From Bdellovibrionales bacterium (GTDB lineage: Bacteria > Bdellovibrionota > Bacteriovoracia > Bacteriovoracales > Bacteriovoracaceae), in the NCBI GenBank assembly GCA_018646675.1, contig JABGUH010000005.1:96128-160127 (forward strand): a stretch of DNA of 64,000 nucleotides, written 5' to 3'. A program made the position numbers and the translations under genes. This document shows positions 37,467 through 46,712 of the stretch, piece by piece. The notes under the pieces were generated by a model, which saw only the letters and a program-made list of their open reading frames with translations, did no database searches and was not told the DNA's origin. Position 1 is the first letter of the stretch, and every line of letters starts with the position of its first letter.

Positions 37467-39128
37467 TTAACTATTGCGTGTAATCGCCTGAGACATGTTG
37501 TGGACGTGGGAGCGAACCTTTCTTAACGCTACGACCATATCAGAGAAAGTCAGCGTTGAAAGTGGATCATAATTTCCTTCTGCCGCCCGCTCTACATAAC
37601 GAGAGCGAGAGTCCTCGGTTAGCAGATATAGCTCCTTGGTCATTCGGTCGTAGATTACCTGATCATGGCCAACAGGGTCACTCATCCCCACAATAACTTT
37701 AGTGTAGAAGGAGTCGACCTGATCAAATAGATTAAGGTAGTCTGTTTTGGCCCAGTCGGCGATCGGGGTTTCTTTAGCACAGCGTTTTTTTAGGATGGCG
37801 GTTAACATCAGATAGTCAGCGATACTTTCAAGCTCATCGGCCAGTCGTACCACTGCTTGTGCTTCATTTGACTGTTCTGTCGTTAACGCCCGCTCCATTA
37901 TCTGGCAGACAAAAAGAGTCACCTCTTTTTGAATATTATCTGTGATATGCTCATAGTTTCTTATTTTTGCCTCTAGCTCAGATGAGTGTTCTGGAGAGTT
38001 GATATACTCCCTTGTAGTGGCAAACATCCTGGTGACAATATTACTCATCTTCTGAATTTCAGTTTGGGCTTGCAGTAGAGCAGCCGAAGGCGCCATTTGC
38101 GACAGATCCCCCAGCATCACTAGATGGTACTGCTCCTGCTCTCTGGTCTCTGGAGTGATCCTTTGAATAAATCTGACCAGATGATTGATAAAAGGGAGAA
38201 ATAGGATGGTGGCAGTTACATTAAAGATGGTATGCCCAGTGGCGATATGAATTGCGATGTTGGGCTTATCTCCACTTTCATTAATAAAGTTGGAATTACC
38301 TGGTACCAGCCATTCGATAAATTCAACAAAGTAGGGAAAGATAGTCAATATGCAGAGAACCCCCAGAACATTAAAAAAAGCATGGGCACGACTGGCACGT
38401 TTGGCATGGATATTTCCTCCGACTGAAGCCAGAAGAGCGGTAATCGTTGTTCCGATGTTCTCGCCTAGCACTAAAGCGGCAGCAGTGTGAAAGTGGATTA
38501 CTCCACTGCTGGCCAGGGCGATGGTAATTCCTAACATCGCCGAAGAGGATTGAACTACGAGGGTTAAGAGACAACCCACTAATATACTGGCCAGATATGA
38601 ACTATAGTTCTGTGCGGAGAAGTAGCTGATCATATCTAAAAATTCTGGCATTGTACGCAGTGGTTTGAAGGCACCGCTCATAATTTTTAAGCCAAAAAAG
38701 ATCAAGCCAACACTAAAGATAACTTTGGCCAACTGTTTTAATTTTTCTGACTTGGCAAATAGCATGGGGAAGATGCCAGCACCAATTAGCAGAAGCCCAT
38801 ACTTTCCAACTTTTATCGAGATGATCCAGCCAGTGATTGTTGTTCCAATGTTGGCCCCAAAGATAACTCCGACTGCTTGCTTAAGTTGCATTAGACCAGC
38901 ATTGACCAGACCTACCACCATCACGGTGGTGATTGATGAACTTTGAACAATCGTCGTAATTCCTAGGCCGACAAGTACCGCTAAAACTCGGTGAGTAGTA
39001 AGAGAGTTGATAATGGTGCGAATAGTGTTACCCGCATACGCTTGCATGGCATCAGACATCCCTCTCATGCCATAGAAAAAGATTCCTAAACCACCCAATA
39101 CTGTGTAAATCATCGTGAAAACATCCAT
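37467..39128 (-). CDS. Na/Pi-cotransporter family protein with PhoU-like tail
   Basis: 553 residues. The N-terminal ~310 residues are membrane-embedded with the duplicated QSSS motifs of type II sodium-phosphate cotransporters (GITTIVQSSSITTVMVVG and LTLVVQSSSAMLGITIAL), plus GANIGTTITG and GENIGTTITA. The last ~220 residues are helical and PhoU-like (MSNIVTRMFATTRE, EAQAVVRLADELESIADYLML). It imports phosphate or another anion with Na+ through the inner membrane. Convergent with murI. Confidence 0.9.
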   Translation of the reverse strand: MDVFTMIYTVLGGLGIFFYGMRGMSDAMQAYAGNTIRTIINSLTTHRVLAVLVGLGITTIVQSSSITTVMVVGLVNAGLMQLKQAVGVIFGANIGTTITGWIISIKVGKYGLLLIGAGIFPMLFAKSEKLKQLAKVIFSVGLIFFGLKIMSGAFKPLRTMPEFLDMISYFSAQNYSSYLASILVGCLLTLVVQSSSAMLGITIALASSGVIHFHTAAALVLGENIGTTITALLASVGGNIHAKRASRAHAFFNVLGVLCILTIFPYFVEFIEWLVPGNSNFINESGDKPNIAIHIATGHTIFNVTATILFLPFINHLVRFIQRITPETREQEQYHLVMLGDLSQMAPSAALLQAQTEIQKMSNIVTRMFATTREYINSPEHSSELEAKIRNYEHITDNIQKEVTLFVCQIMERALTTEQSNEAQAVVRLADELESIADYLMLTAILKKRCAKETPIADWAKTDYLNLFDQVDSFYTKVIVGMSDPVGHDQVIYDRMTKELYLLTEDSRSRYVERAAEGNYDPLSTLTFSDMVVALRKVRSHVHNMSQAITRNS

Positions 39129-39300
39129 AACGTCAATATAACCATTTTTTTTACAGTGGGCCAGAGCCGTTCGTTATTGTGCGATGCGTCGAGAGCGGCT
39201 CATCGAGTCGTTGTGCTCTTGATTCGACTTTCAAGCTTGTCGCTGGCGGTGTTCAAGTGAAAAAAGGGTGTCGCGGAGTTTTTGAAGTAAAAATTCAACT

Positions 39301-40077
39301 TTAAACTGAAGCTCCTAAAATAGAGAATCCTGAATCGACATATAATATTTGGCCGGTCACTCCTCCTGATAGATCAGAAGATAGATAGAGTGCGGTTTGT
39401 GCCACCTGCTCTGCAGTAACATTACTGCGTAGTGGGGAGCGCTCCTCCACACTCTTCAAAATTTGGCGAAAACCAGCAATTCCTGAGGCGGCCAGCGTCT
39501 TAATCGGGCCCGCAGAGATACAGTTAACCTTAATCCCTTGTGGCCCTAAATCGTTGGCCAGATAGCGCGAGGATGACTCTAGCGCCGCCTTGGCCACTCC
39601 CATTACATTATAGTTATCAATTACCTTCTGTGAGCCATGATAGGTCATAGCGACAATTGAGCCCCCCTCATTCATTAAGTCTTTTAGCGAGTTGCTAAGC
39701 GCAACTAGTGAGTAGGCAGAGATATCAAGCGCCATGGCAAAACCCTTGCGACTAGTCTCGACAAATGGCCGTTTTAGATCCTCGCGGTCAGCAAATGCCA
39801 GGGAGTGAATCAAAATGTCAAAGGTTCCCCACTGCTCCTTAACGGTGTTGTAGAGGGATGAGATATCATCATCCTTGGCGACATCAAGCGGACAGGTAAA
39901 ATCGGCTCCGATCTCTTGGGCCAAAGGCTCCACTCTCTTCTTTAGGGCATCATTTAAATAGCTCAGTGCCACTTGTGCCCCCTGCTCTTTTAGTGCCTGG
40001 GTGATACCCCAAGCGATCGAGCGCTCATTGGCGACACCTAAGATCAAAGCTCTCTTTCCAGCTAGTAGTTGCTTCAT
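39301..40077 (-). CDS. fabI: Enoyl-ACP reductase (NADH)
   Basis: 258 residues. Last reduction of each fatty-acid elongation round. Features of FabI: GVANERSIAWGI nucleotide loop, LAFADREDLK, the catalytic pair in MTYHGSQKVIDNYNVMGVAKAALE (Tyr-x6-Lys) and SAGPIKTLAASGI. It is the probable target of triclosan-type inhibitors, as for the family. Monocistronic; between it and 39128 I see nothing but short inverted repeats. Confidence 0.95.
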   Translation of the reverse strand: MKQLLAGKRALILGVANERSIAWGITQALKEQGAQVALSYLNDALKKRVEPLAQEIGADFTCPLDVAKDDDISSLYNTVKEQWGTFDILIHSLAFADREDLKRPFVETSRKGFAMALDISAYSLVALSNSLKDLMNEGGSIVAMTYHGSQKVIDNYNVMGVAKAALESSSRYLANDLGPQGIKVNCISAGPIKTLAASGIAGFRQILKSVEERSPLRSNVTAEQVAQTALYLSSDLSGGVTGQILYVDSGFSILGASV

Positions 40078-40280
40078 AGCGCAATATCCTTAATTAATTT
40101 ATTACTGAACCATAGACTATCTGCATTGTGTCTAGATTTAAAGTATATAACCTTATGAGAATGAGGAGGGGTCGGCAAGAGAAAACTGACCTCAATCATT
40201 GTCAAGTAATAGTTCAAGGAGCAGTATTTATACCTAAAATTATACTTTTCAAGGGTGCAAATAATAGTAGGAGGATTGAG

Positions 40281-41660
40281 ATGGAGAGTAAAAGATCATG
40301 GGCCGAGCCATATAAAATCAAAATGGTGGAGTTGTTAAAAATGACTACTCGCCAAGAGCGTGAGCAGGCGATTGAAGAAGCAGGTTTCAATACCTTTCTC
40401 TTAAAGAGTGATGACGTCTATATCGATCTATTAACTGATAGTGGAACTTCTGCCATGAGTGACCGGCAGTGGGCCGCCATCATGATGGGAGATGAGGCAT
40501 ATGCTGGCAGTAAAAATTTCTACGCTTTAGAAGATGCAGTTCAGAAGTTCTACGGCTATAAAAATTTAGTTCCCACCCATCAGGGAAGAGGTGCAGAGCA
40601 TATGCTCTCTCAACTGTTGATTAAAGAGGGAGACTATATTCCAGGTAATATGTACTTTACCACGACTCGTCTCCATCAAGAACGGGCCGGGGGAATATTT
40701 GTTGATGTTATTGTGGATCAAGCTCACCGCCCACAAGATGATTTTCCATTTAAAGGTAATGTAGATATCTCCAAGATGGAAAAATTGATCAGTGATGTGG
40801 GGGCGGACAAAATCCCCTATATCAGTCTCGAAGGAAATGTGAACATGGCCGGAGGCCAGCCATTCTCGATGGCAAATTTAAAGGAGCTTTATACTCTTTG
40901 TCGTCAGCATGACATCTTGATTATGTTGGATGCCACCCGAACCGCAGAGAATGCCTACTTTATCCAACAAAGAGAGGATGGCTATAGCGATATGAGTGTG
41001 GCGGAGATTCTACTAGAGATCTGCTCCATGACAGATGGTTGCACTATGAGTGCCAAAAAAGATGGCTTAGTCAATATCGGAGGTTTCTTCGCTTGCAACG
41101 ATACAGAACTCTATCAGAAGGCCCAAAACTTCTGCGTAGTTTTTGAGGGGCTCCATACCTATGGTGGGATGGCCGGCAGAGATATGCAGGCATTAGCAGT
41201 CGGTATTGAGGAGAGTGTACAGGATAATCATCAGCAGGCGCGGATTGGCCAAGTGGAGTACCTAGGGATGCAGTTAATCAAGGCGGATATCCCTATCGTA
41301 CGACCTATCGGCTCTCACGCCATTTTCTTAGACGCCAAACAGATTCTCCCTCATATCGATCAGGATGATTTTCCGGCCCAGACCTTAGCGGCAGAGCTAT
41401 ATCTGGAGTCTGGAATAAGAGCGATGGAGCGGGGAAATGTCTCCGCTGGACGAGATCCATTGACTGGCAATAATCGGCGTCCGGAGCTAGAGCTGGTGCG
41501 TTTGACAATACCTAGGCGGGTTTACACACAGGCCCATATGGATGTTGTGGTGGAGTCGGTGGCTGAGGTCTATAAGCGACGTCAGGATATTAAGGGGCTT
41601 ACAATGGTGTTTGAGCCTGAGTATCTACGCTTTTTCCAGGCACTATTTACGCGCAAATAG
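40281..41660 (+). CDS. tpl: Tyrosine phenol-lyase (beta-tyrosinase)
   Basis: 459 residues from ATG 40281 (AGGAGG nine bases before; the open frame continues 51 codons upstream without family similarity). A PLP enzyme of the TPL/tryptophanase family that splits tyrosine into phenol, pyruvate and ammonia. The PLP lysine is in MSAKKDGLVNIGG. TPL is favoured over tryptophanase because the aromatic-binding strand reads MYFTTTR at ~124-130 (tryptophanase: FDTTQ) and the substrate arginine is present in AMERGNVSAGR (tryptophanase: AVEIGS). I see no tnaC-like leader. Confidence 0.88.
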   Translation: MESKRSWAEPYKIKMVELLKMTTRQEREQAIEEAGFNTFLLKSDDVYIDLLTDSGTSAMSDRQWAAIMMGDEAYAGSKNFYALEDAVQKFYGYKNLVPTHQGRGAEHMLSQLLIKEGDYIPGNMYFTTTRLHQERAGGIFVDVIVDQAHRPQDDFPFKGNVDISKMEKLISDVGADKIPYISLEGNVNMAGGQPFSMANLKELYTLCRQHDILIMLDATRTAENAYFIQQREDGYSDMSVAEILLEICSMTDGCTMSAKKDGLVNIGGFFACNDTELYQKAQNFCVVFEGLHTYGGMAGRDMQALAVGIEESVQDNHQQARIGQVEYLGMQLIKADIPIVRPIGSHAIFLDAKQILPHIDQDDFPAQTLAAELYLESGIRAMERGNVSAGRDPLTGNNRRPELELVRLTIPRRVYTQAHMDVVVESVAEVYKRRQDIKGLTMVFEPEYLRFFQALFTRK

Positions 41661-41812
41661 AAGTCTCTCTTTTGGGTTGAATTAGGGGCACTAATAGCAA
41701 ATTGTAATAATTACACACCCTGTTTTTACGCATTGCGGGAAATTGGGTTTGGGTATAGGTTCCGGGCGAAATTTTAATAGTTTAACTTAATTTTTTGGAA
41801 GGAACTTGAACC

Positions 41813-42349
41813 ATGAAACGCCTATTTTATTCAACAATTCTGCTAATGCTCACAATCTTGGTATTGGTTGTGCCTGTCTCATCTGCCCACGGATCTGAGT
41901 ACTCTAAGTACAAGAGACGAGATGTTACCAGAGATATGCTACTTACTCGTTTACAGGTTGGAATTCCATACGCAAATATGTTGGGTATAGGATTTAACTT
42001 TAATTTTCTTGAGATTAATAGTGATTTCCACTTTCGTAATATGGAGCCACAAGCTCAAAGAGCTCGTCTGGTAGAGTACAAAATCAGCAGTCGCTGCTCA
42101 GTTGAGATACTTGAGGGGATGCCATCAAGAGGGCGCATCCTATCAGGTGAGCGTTATGGGATTCGTGATATCTCTTTTGTTTCATCCTATCCACGCTCTA
42201 TTGATGGAGTGGAGCAAGAGGTAGTGGTTAAGCTCTCTAACTTTTATCATCGGCCAGGAAAGATGACTGTTCGTTGTCTAGGGTTAAATAGTAAATCAAC
42301 GATTGCTGACTTTGAAGAAGCCGTTGAGCATAAAATTGTCGTTCGATAG
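41813..42349 (+). CDS. Exported protein of unknown function
   Basis: 178 residues. A signal peptide (hydrophobic from about 5 to 22, cleavage near SSAHG) is followed by a basic stretch (YSKYKRRDVTRDM) and a likely beta-rich domain with two cysteines that could pair (SRCSVEIL and TVRCLGL). I recognise no family. AAGGAAC precedes ATG 41813. Convergent with typA, four bases apart. Confidence 0.6.
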   Translation: MKRLFYSTILLMLTILVLVVPVSSAHGSEYSKYKRRDVTRDMLLTRLQVGIPYANMLGIGFNFNFLEINSDFHFRNMEPQAQRARLVEYKISSRCSVEILEGMPSRGRILSGERYGIRDISFVSSYPRSIDGVEQEVVVKLSNFYHRPGKMTVRCLGLNSKSTIADFEEAVEHKIVVR

Positions 42350-42353
42350 TCTA

Positions 42354-44186
42354 CTATTTTTTACTTCTGATTACCGATCGATCACTACTCTTTAAGGCCC
42401 CCTTGCGGATACGAATGGTTAAGGGGGTAACCTCTACCCACTCATCGTCACTAATCCATCCCATTGCACGTTCCAAATCCATGGGCGGTACGGGGGGAAG
42501 AATTACATTTTGATCCTTACCTGCCGTACGCATACTGGATAGGTGCTTCTGTCTAATCACATTTACATTGGTATCATTAGTTTTATTGTGTTCGCCAATG
42601 ATCATCCCTTCATAGACTTCAGCTCCAGGAGTAATAAATTGAGTGCCGTTGGGTAGTAGATTAAATAGTGCATAGGGAGTCGCTTTACCGGGGCGATCGG
42701 CGATGATCGCTCCCTCTTGACGAGAGAGCATATCTCCAGCATAAGGGCGATAGCCTAAAAAGTGAGAGGAGATTAGTCCCTCCCCCCGAGTGATCGTTAG
42801 AAACAGAGAACGAAAGCCGATCAGTCCACGAGAGGGTACTTCAAATGTTATTCTGCTGCGCTCCTCATTTAGTGGTGTCAGCTCAGTCATCCTTCCTTTG
42901 CGGGCAGATAGTTTTTCAGTTACATGACCGGTGTTATTTGATGGTAGGTCAATTACCACCTCTTCATAGGGCTCTAATCGTTGCCCATCTTCGTTGGTGG
43001 TCATTAAAACCTCCGGACGGCCCACCATTAGTTCAAATCCCTTTCTTCTTAGCTCCTCAAAGACAATAGCTAGCTGTAGCTCCCCACGGCCTTTAAGTAG
43101 AAACTGTTTGGGGTCATCACAGCTGTCATATTTTAAAGCGACATTTTGCCGACAGGCAGTTATTAAAAATTCTTCTAGTTTACGTGAGGTAAGGTACTCA
43201 CCCTCTCTGCCGGCCATCGGGGATGTGTTGACAGAAGTGTGAACTGCAACAGTTGGTGGCTCCACCTCTACTCGTGGAAGGGGATCAAGATTATGAGAAG
43301 CACAAATGGTATCACCGATCTTGCCATCACTCAGGCCAGAAACGATGGCAATCTCACCTGCTGATGTCTGGTCAACCTCTTTACTGCCTAAGGAGTCAAA
43401 TAGATTGATGGAGGTAACTTTAAACTCCGGGTTACTGCCATCACTATTTATGCAGCTATAAAACTGATTTTTTTTGATCTCTCCTCGTTGAATCCGGCCA
43501 ATGACTAACTGACCAAGATAGGAAGAGTAGGATAGGTTGGTAACTAGTAGCTGCAAGTCTTCTCCCTGACTAATATTGGGAGCGGGGAAGAGATCACTAC
43601 TGATTAGATCTAATATAGGGTGTAAATTATTTCCACTCTCTCCGGGAGTAAAAGTTGTACTGGCCCATCCATGCTTGGCCGAAGCGTAGAGGGTGGGAAT
43701 GTCGAGATCATAATCATGGAGATCCATCAGATCAATTAACTCTAAGAAGAGATCATCAATCTCATGCTTTACCTCATCTACTCGTTGGTCAGGACGATCT
43801 ACCTTATTAATGATTACCGCAATTTTACAACCGCGCTCCATCGCCTTTTGCAAGACAAAGCGGGTTTGGGGTAGGGGGCCTTCTGAAGCATCAACTAATA
43901 GTAGAATACCATCAACCATCATCAAGGAGCGCTCTACCTCGCCTCCAAAGTCAGCGTGGCCAGGAGTATCTAGTAGGTTAATCTTTATTCCATTCCAGTT
44001 TAAAGAGCAGTTTTTTGCAGTAATGGTGATGCCACGCTCACGCTCCAGCTCTCCTGAGTCCATCACTCGATCAACTCCAATACTTTTCTTATCTAACGCC
44101 TCTGACTCACGTAGTAGTCCATCAATCAGGGTGGTTTTGCCATGGTCAACGTGGGCCACGATGGCGATATTTTTGAGGTGCAGCAT
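42354..44186 (-). CDS. typA: Translational GTPase TypA/BipA
   Basis: 610 residues, standard length. Ribosome-associated GTPase acting in 50S assembly and stress or cold growth. G1 AHVDHGKTTLIDGLL, switch I RERGITITAKN, G3 DTPGHADFGGEV and G4 NKVDRPDQ are intact. Domain V and the TypA C-terminal domain (PSRGLIGFRSLFLTITRGEG, RQEGAIIADRPGKATPYAL) are recognisable. Monocistronic. Confidence 0.96.
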   Translation of the reverse strand: MLHLKNIAIVAHVDHGKTTLIDGLLRESEALDKKSIGVDRVMDSGELERERGITITAKNCSLNWNGIKINLLDTPGHADFGGEVERSLMMVDGILLLVDASEGPLPQTRFVLQKAMERGCKIAVIINKVDRPDQRVDEVKHEIDDLFLELIDLMDLHDYDLDIPTLYASAKHGWASTTFTPGESGNNLHPILDLISSDLFPAPNISQGEDLQLLVTNLSYSSYLGQLVIGRIQRGEIKKNQFYSCINSDGSNPEFKVTSINLFDSLGSKEVDQTSAGEIAIVSGLSDGKIGDTICASHNLDPLPRVEVEPPTVAVHTSVNTSPMAGREGEYLTSRKLEEFLITACRQNVALKYDSCDDPKQFLLKGRGELQLAIVFEELRRKGFELMVGRPEVLMTTNEDGQRLEPYEEVVIDLPSNNTGHVTEKLSARKGRMTELTPLNEERSRITFEVPSRGLIGFRSLFLTITRGEGLISSHFLGYRPYAGDMLSRQEGAIIADRPGKATPYALFNLLPNGTQFITPGAEVYEGMIIGEHNKTNDTNVNVIRQKHLSSMRTAGKDQNVILPPVPPMDLERAMGWISDDEWVEVTPLTIRIRKGALKSSDRSVIRSKK

Positions 44187-44306
44187 TCTCTCTCCTAAAT
44201 TAAAGCGCCTTAATGCGGTGCGCTTTAACTATCCAACTCTTACGAATGTGGCACTCTACTTGCAAATAGTTATTTCATCAATCTAAAATCGCATCAGGAG
44301 GGAGTT

Positions 44307-45596
44307 ATGCGTTATTTAAAGTTAAAGGGTTTGGTTAGTTGTGCACTTATGCTGACCGCATGGATGGCCGGTGCAAATGTTGACATGAAGGGACAGTTGA
44401 AAATTGTAGGCCAGCAGAGGGTTAAGTCTCAAATGATGGTCGGGGAGAGCAGACAGGCGTTGGCGGGCCGAATTAACTTTGAGCTAACCGCCTCACCGGC
44501 GCAACTGAAGCGAGGTTTAGTTAAAATTTCTCACTTTGGTTTGGTAAACTTCTCATTTCCTCAACGGCTAATTACTGGCAAGAGGGGACGAGGTAAGGCA
44601 CGTGCAGTGCAGGGTTTCTCCGCTAAGGGGGGGCAGTTCCTACGCTATGATGCTAGAAAGAATACTTTAAGCGGTGTAATTAAAGGTGGGATTGATTTTC
44701 CTCAACTGGGAGAGTTCGCCAGACGTGATATTCGTGGCCATAAGCAGGACTTTGAAGTAACTCCGATCCAGTTCGGCAGTGTCAAATTGGTGCTAAAACT
44801 TAACCGTCCACTTAAAAATAGAGGTGCCAAAAAGATCTTGATGCAGAAAGCCAAAGTCAAATTGACACTAAATGCATCTGATAAGTCTGATGGTACAACT
44901 CTAAAGCTAAGACCTTTTAGGTTAACCTATCGTCCGATTGATTTTATTCTCAAATATAGTTTCTGGAGGCAGCTCACATTTGGACGTAAACTATGTCTGC
45001 AGCCGGTTAGAATTAAAAGTTCTGTCAGTGACCCCAACCCCACCGGTAGTGGACTAGCTTTTGGAATGCCTGGTGCTTTCACTCATTGGGGTAAAGCGAA
45101 TCTGACCTTTGCTGTTCGTGCTTGGAAAGATGTGATTGGTTCGCAATACAAAACACTAACTGCTACTGAAAGAGAGGAGCTTCTACCAATGATCGATGAC
45201 GATGATTGTATCGAGGTCTACTTTGTAGAGAACTTCTCTCCTGAAGATCTCTATGGTGGTGGCGTTGCTCGCTCTGGTGGCCAGGCCAGCTCAACTATCA
45301 CCAGTTCTGACGCTAACGCTTTCTATGGTATCGATCTAACCCATCTTGCTCATGAGATCGGCCATGTGGTAGGCTTAAGCCATCCTGGTAGTGGATCTAG
45401 TGGCCCCAATATGTATGACGGGTCGGGTGGAACTCTAATGTGTCCATCTGGTTTTCAAAATGATAACCCAGCGATCAACAGTCAGGAGAACTCAGATCTG
45501 CTGCAGAATCCTCTATTGACGAGTACCTTAATGTTCAAAGGAGCGGCAGTGGATTGTGTAGATAGTGGAGATTGTGGTGGGTGTCCCTCAATTTAA
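44307..45596 (+). CDS. Exported matrixin-like zinc metalloprotease
   Basis: 429 residues. A signal peptide ends near WMAGA. The first ~230 residues are a basic beta-rich region of unknown function. The C-terminal metzincin domain has HEIGHVVGLSH (His349, Glu350, His353, His359) and a downstream TLMCPSG that fits the Met-turn. Cysteines near the C-terminus (CVDSGDCGGC) may form disulphides. M10-type proteases cleave proteins outside the cell. GGAGGGAG precedes ATG 44307. The sirtuin gene starts inside its last codons. Confidence 0.8.
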   Translation: MRYLKLKGLVSCALMLTAWMAGANVDMKGQLKIVGQQRVKSQMMVGESRQALAGRINFELTASPAQLKRGLVKISHFGLVNFSFPQRLITGKRGRGKARAVQGFSAKGGQFLRYDARKNTLSGVIKGGIDFPQLGEFARRDIRGHKQDFEVTPIQFGSVKLVLKLNRPLKNRGAKKILMQKAKVKLTLNASDKSDGTTLKLRPFRLTYRPIDFILKYSFWRQLTFGRKLCLQPVRIKSSVSDPNPTGSGLAFGMPGAFTHWGKANLTFAVRAWKDVIGSQYKTLTATEREELLPMIDDDDCIEVYFVENFSPEDLYGGGVARSGGQASSTITSSDANAFYGIDLTHLAHEIGHVVGLSHPGSGSSGPNMYDGSGGTLMCPSGFQNDNPAINSQENSDLLQNPLLTSTLMFKGAAVDCVDSGDCGGCPSI

Positions 45597-46308
45597 TTTT
45601 AAACCTTTAAGCGACAGCAAGGTTGTCGTCCTAACTGGTGCCGGTATTTCGCAAGAGTCCGGCATCAAAACTTTTCGAGATAGTAATGGCCTTTGGGAGG
45701 AGCATGCGATTGAAGATGTCGCTTCCCCTGAAGGCTTTGCTCGTAATCCAGACCTCGTCTACCGTTTTTATCGCGCTCGTCGCCAACAGCTACAAGAAGA
45801 TAGTATCGCTCCCAATCAAGCCCATAAAGCACTGGCCATCTTTGAACGTAAATTTAAGGGGGAGTTTCTACTGGTTACTCAAAATATTGATGATCTCCAC
45901 CTTCGTGCCGGTAGTAAAAATCTTCTGCCAATGCATGGAGAGTTAAACCAGATGCGCTGCCAAGCAAGTGAGGAGATCTTTTCGGTGGTGGGGGATCTTA
46001 ATGCTTCTACCATCTGCTCATGTTGTGGAGAGCGGGGAAATTTAAGACCCCATATTGTCTGGTTTGGAGAGATGCCACTCTATTTAACGGAGATCTTCCA
46101 AGCTCTACGCAAGTGTGACTACTTTTTCTCGATTGGTACTTCCGGTCAGGTCCATCCCGCCGCTTCGTTTGTTGCTGAGGTTCCCTACGATGCGGTACGG
46201 ATTGAGCTAAATATGGAGCAGACTCCGGTCTCCTCGATGTTTAATCATGGTATTTATGGTCGGGCCGGTGAGATTGTTCCTGCCATCTTTGATCATGCCT
46301 TAGTTTGA
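45577..46308 (+). CDS. cobB: Sir2-family NAD-dependent deacylase
   Basis: 243 residues from GTG 45577 (GGAG six bases upstream; earlier in-frame GTGs exist), overlapping the protease gene by 20 bases. Removes acyl groups from protein lysines using NAD+. GAGISQESGIKTFRD, TQNIDDLHLRAGS and the catalytic His in MHGELNQMRC are present. Zinc cysteines are MRC and ICSCCG, so one of the usual four may be displaced. FYRARRQQL carries the Tyr-x-x-Arg of class III sirtuins, which favours succinyl- or malonyl-lysine as substrate. Confidence 0.9.
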   Translation: MGVPQFNFKPLSDSKVVVLTGAGISQESGIKTFRDSNGLWEEHAIEDVASPEGFARNPDLVYRFYRARRQQLQEDSIAPNQAHKALAIFERKFKGEFLLVTQNIDDLHLRAGSKNLLPMHGELNQMRCQASEEIFSVVGDLNASTICSCCGERGNLRPHIVWFGEMPLYLTEIFQALRKCDYFFSIGTSGQVHPAASFVAEVPYDAVRIELNMEQTPVSSMFNHGIYGRAGEIVPAIFDHALV

Positions 46309-46323
46309 TCTATTTTTTAATTA

Positions 46324-46662
46324 TTAGAGAAATTTTACTGCGTAGGAGTGGATCAGATATCCAATCCCCAGTAGTGCAATTCCACTAGAGTAGCAGCTCC
46401 AAAAGCTTAGGTTAAAGCGGGTTGCCAATAAAAATGGGATAAAAAAGAGCAGAGAGATGGGGATCGCCAGCAGGATGCTTTTGGCATAATCCATGGACTG
46501 CTGTTGATCTCCCCACTCTAGGTGAGAGAAGGCCAGTGCGATCAAGGTAGTCAGGGGCAGAGCAGTTAAAAAACCGGCCAGCCCACTTTTTTTTCCGGCC
46601 AGCCAAGAGACAAAGCTGATCATAAGTGCTGCAACAATTACTTTACTGGCAGCTAGCCACAT
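46324..46662 (-). CDS. Small membrane protein, DUF3147-like
   Basis: 112 residues with four predicted spans (about 5-20, 27-45, 63-82, 87-107). The pattern SWLAGKKSGLAGFLTALPLTTLIAL resembles DUF3147 proteins, which have no assigned function. Convergent with the sirtuin gene, 15 bases apart. Assignment by pattern only. Confidence 0.6.
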   Translation of the reverse strand: MWLAASKVIVAALMISFVSWLAGKKSGLAGFLTALPLTTLIALAFSHLEWGDQQQSMDYAKSILLAIPISLLFFIPFLLATRFNLSFWSCYSSGIALLGIGYLIHSYAVKFL

Positions 46663-46712
46663 GGTCGATTCCTAGTGATGAGGTGTAGTTAGTTCCACCG
46701 GTATGTTGGTAT

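Noticed and set aside
40128..40280. N-terminal extension of tyrosine phenol-lyase
   Set aside because: No family similarity, and AGGAGG is placed for ATG 40281.
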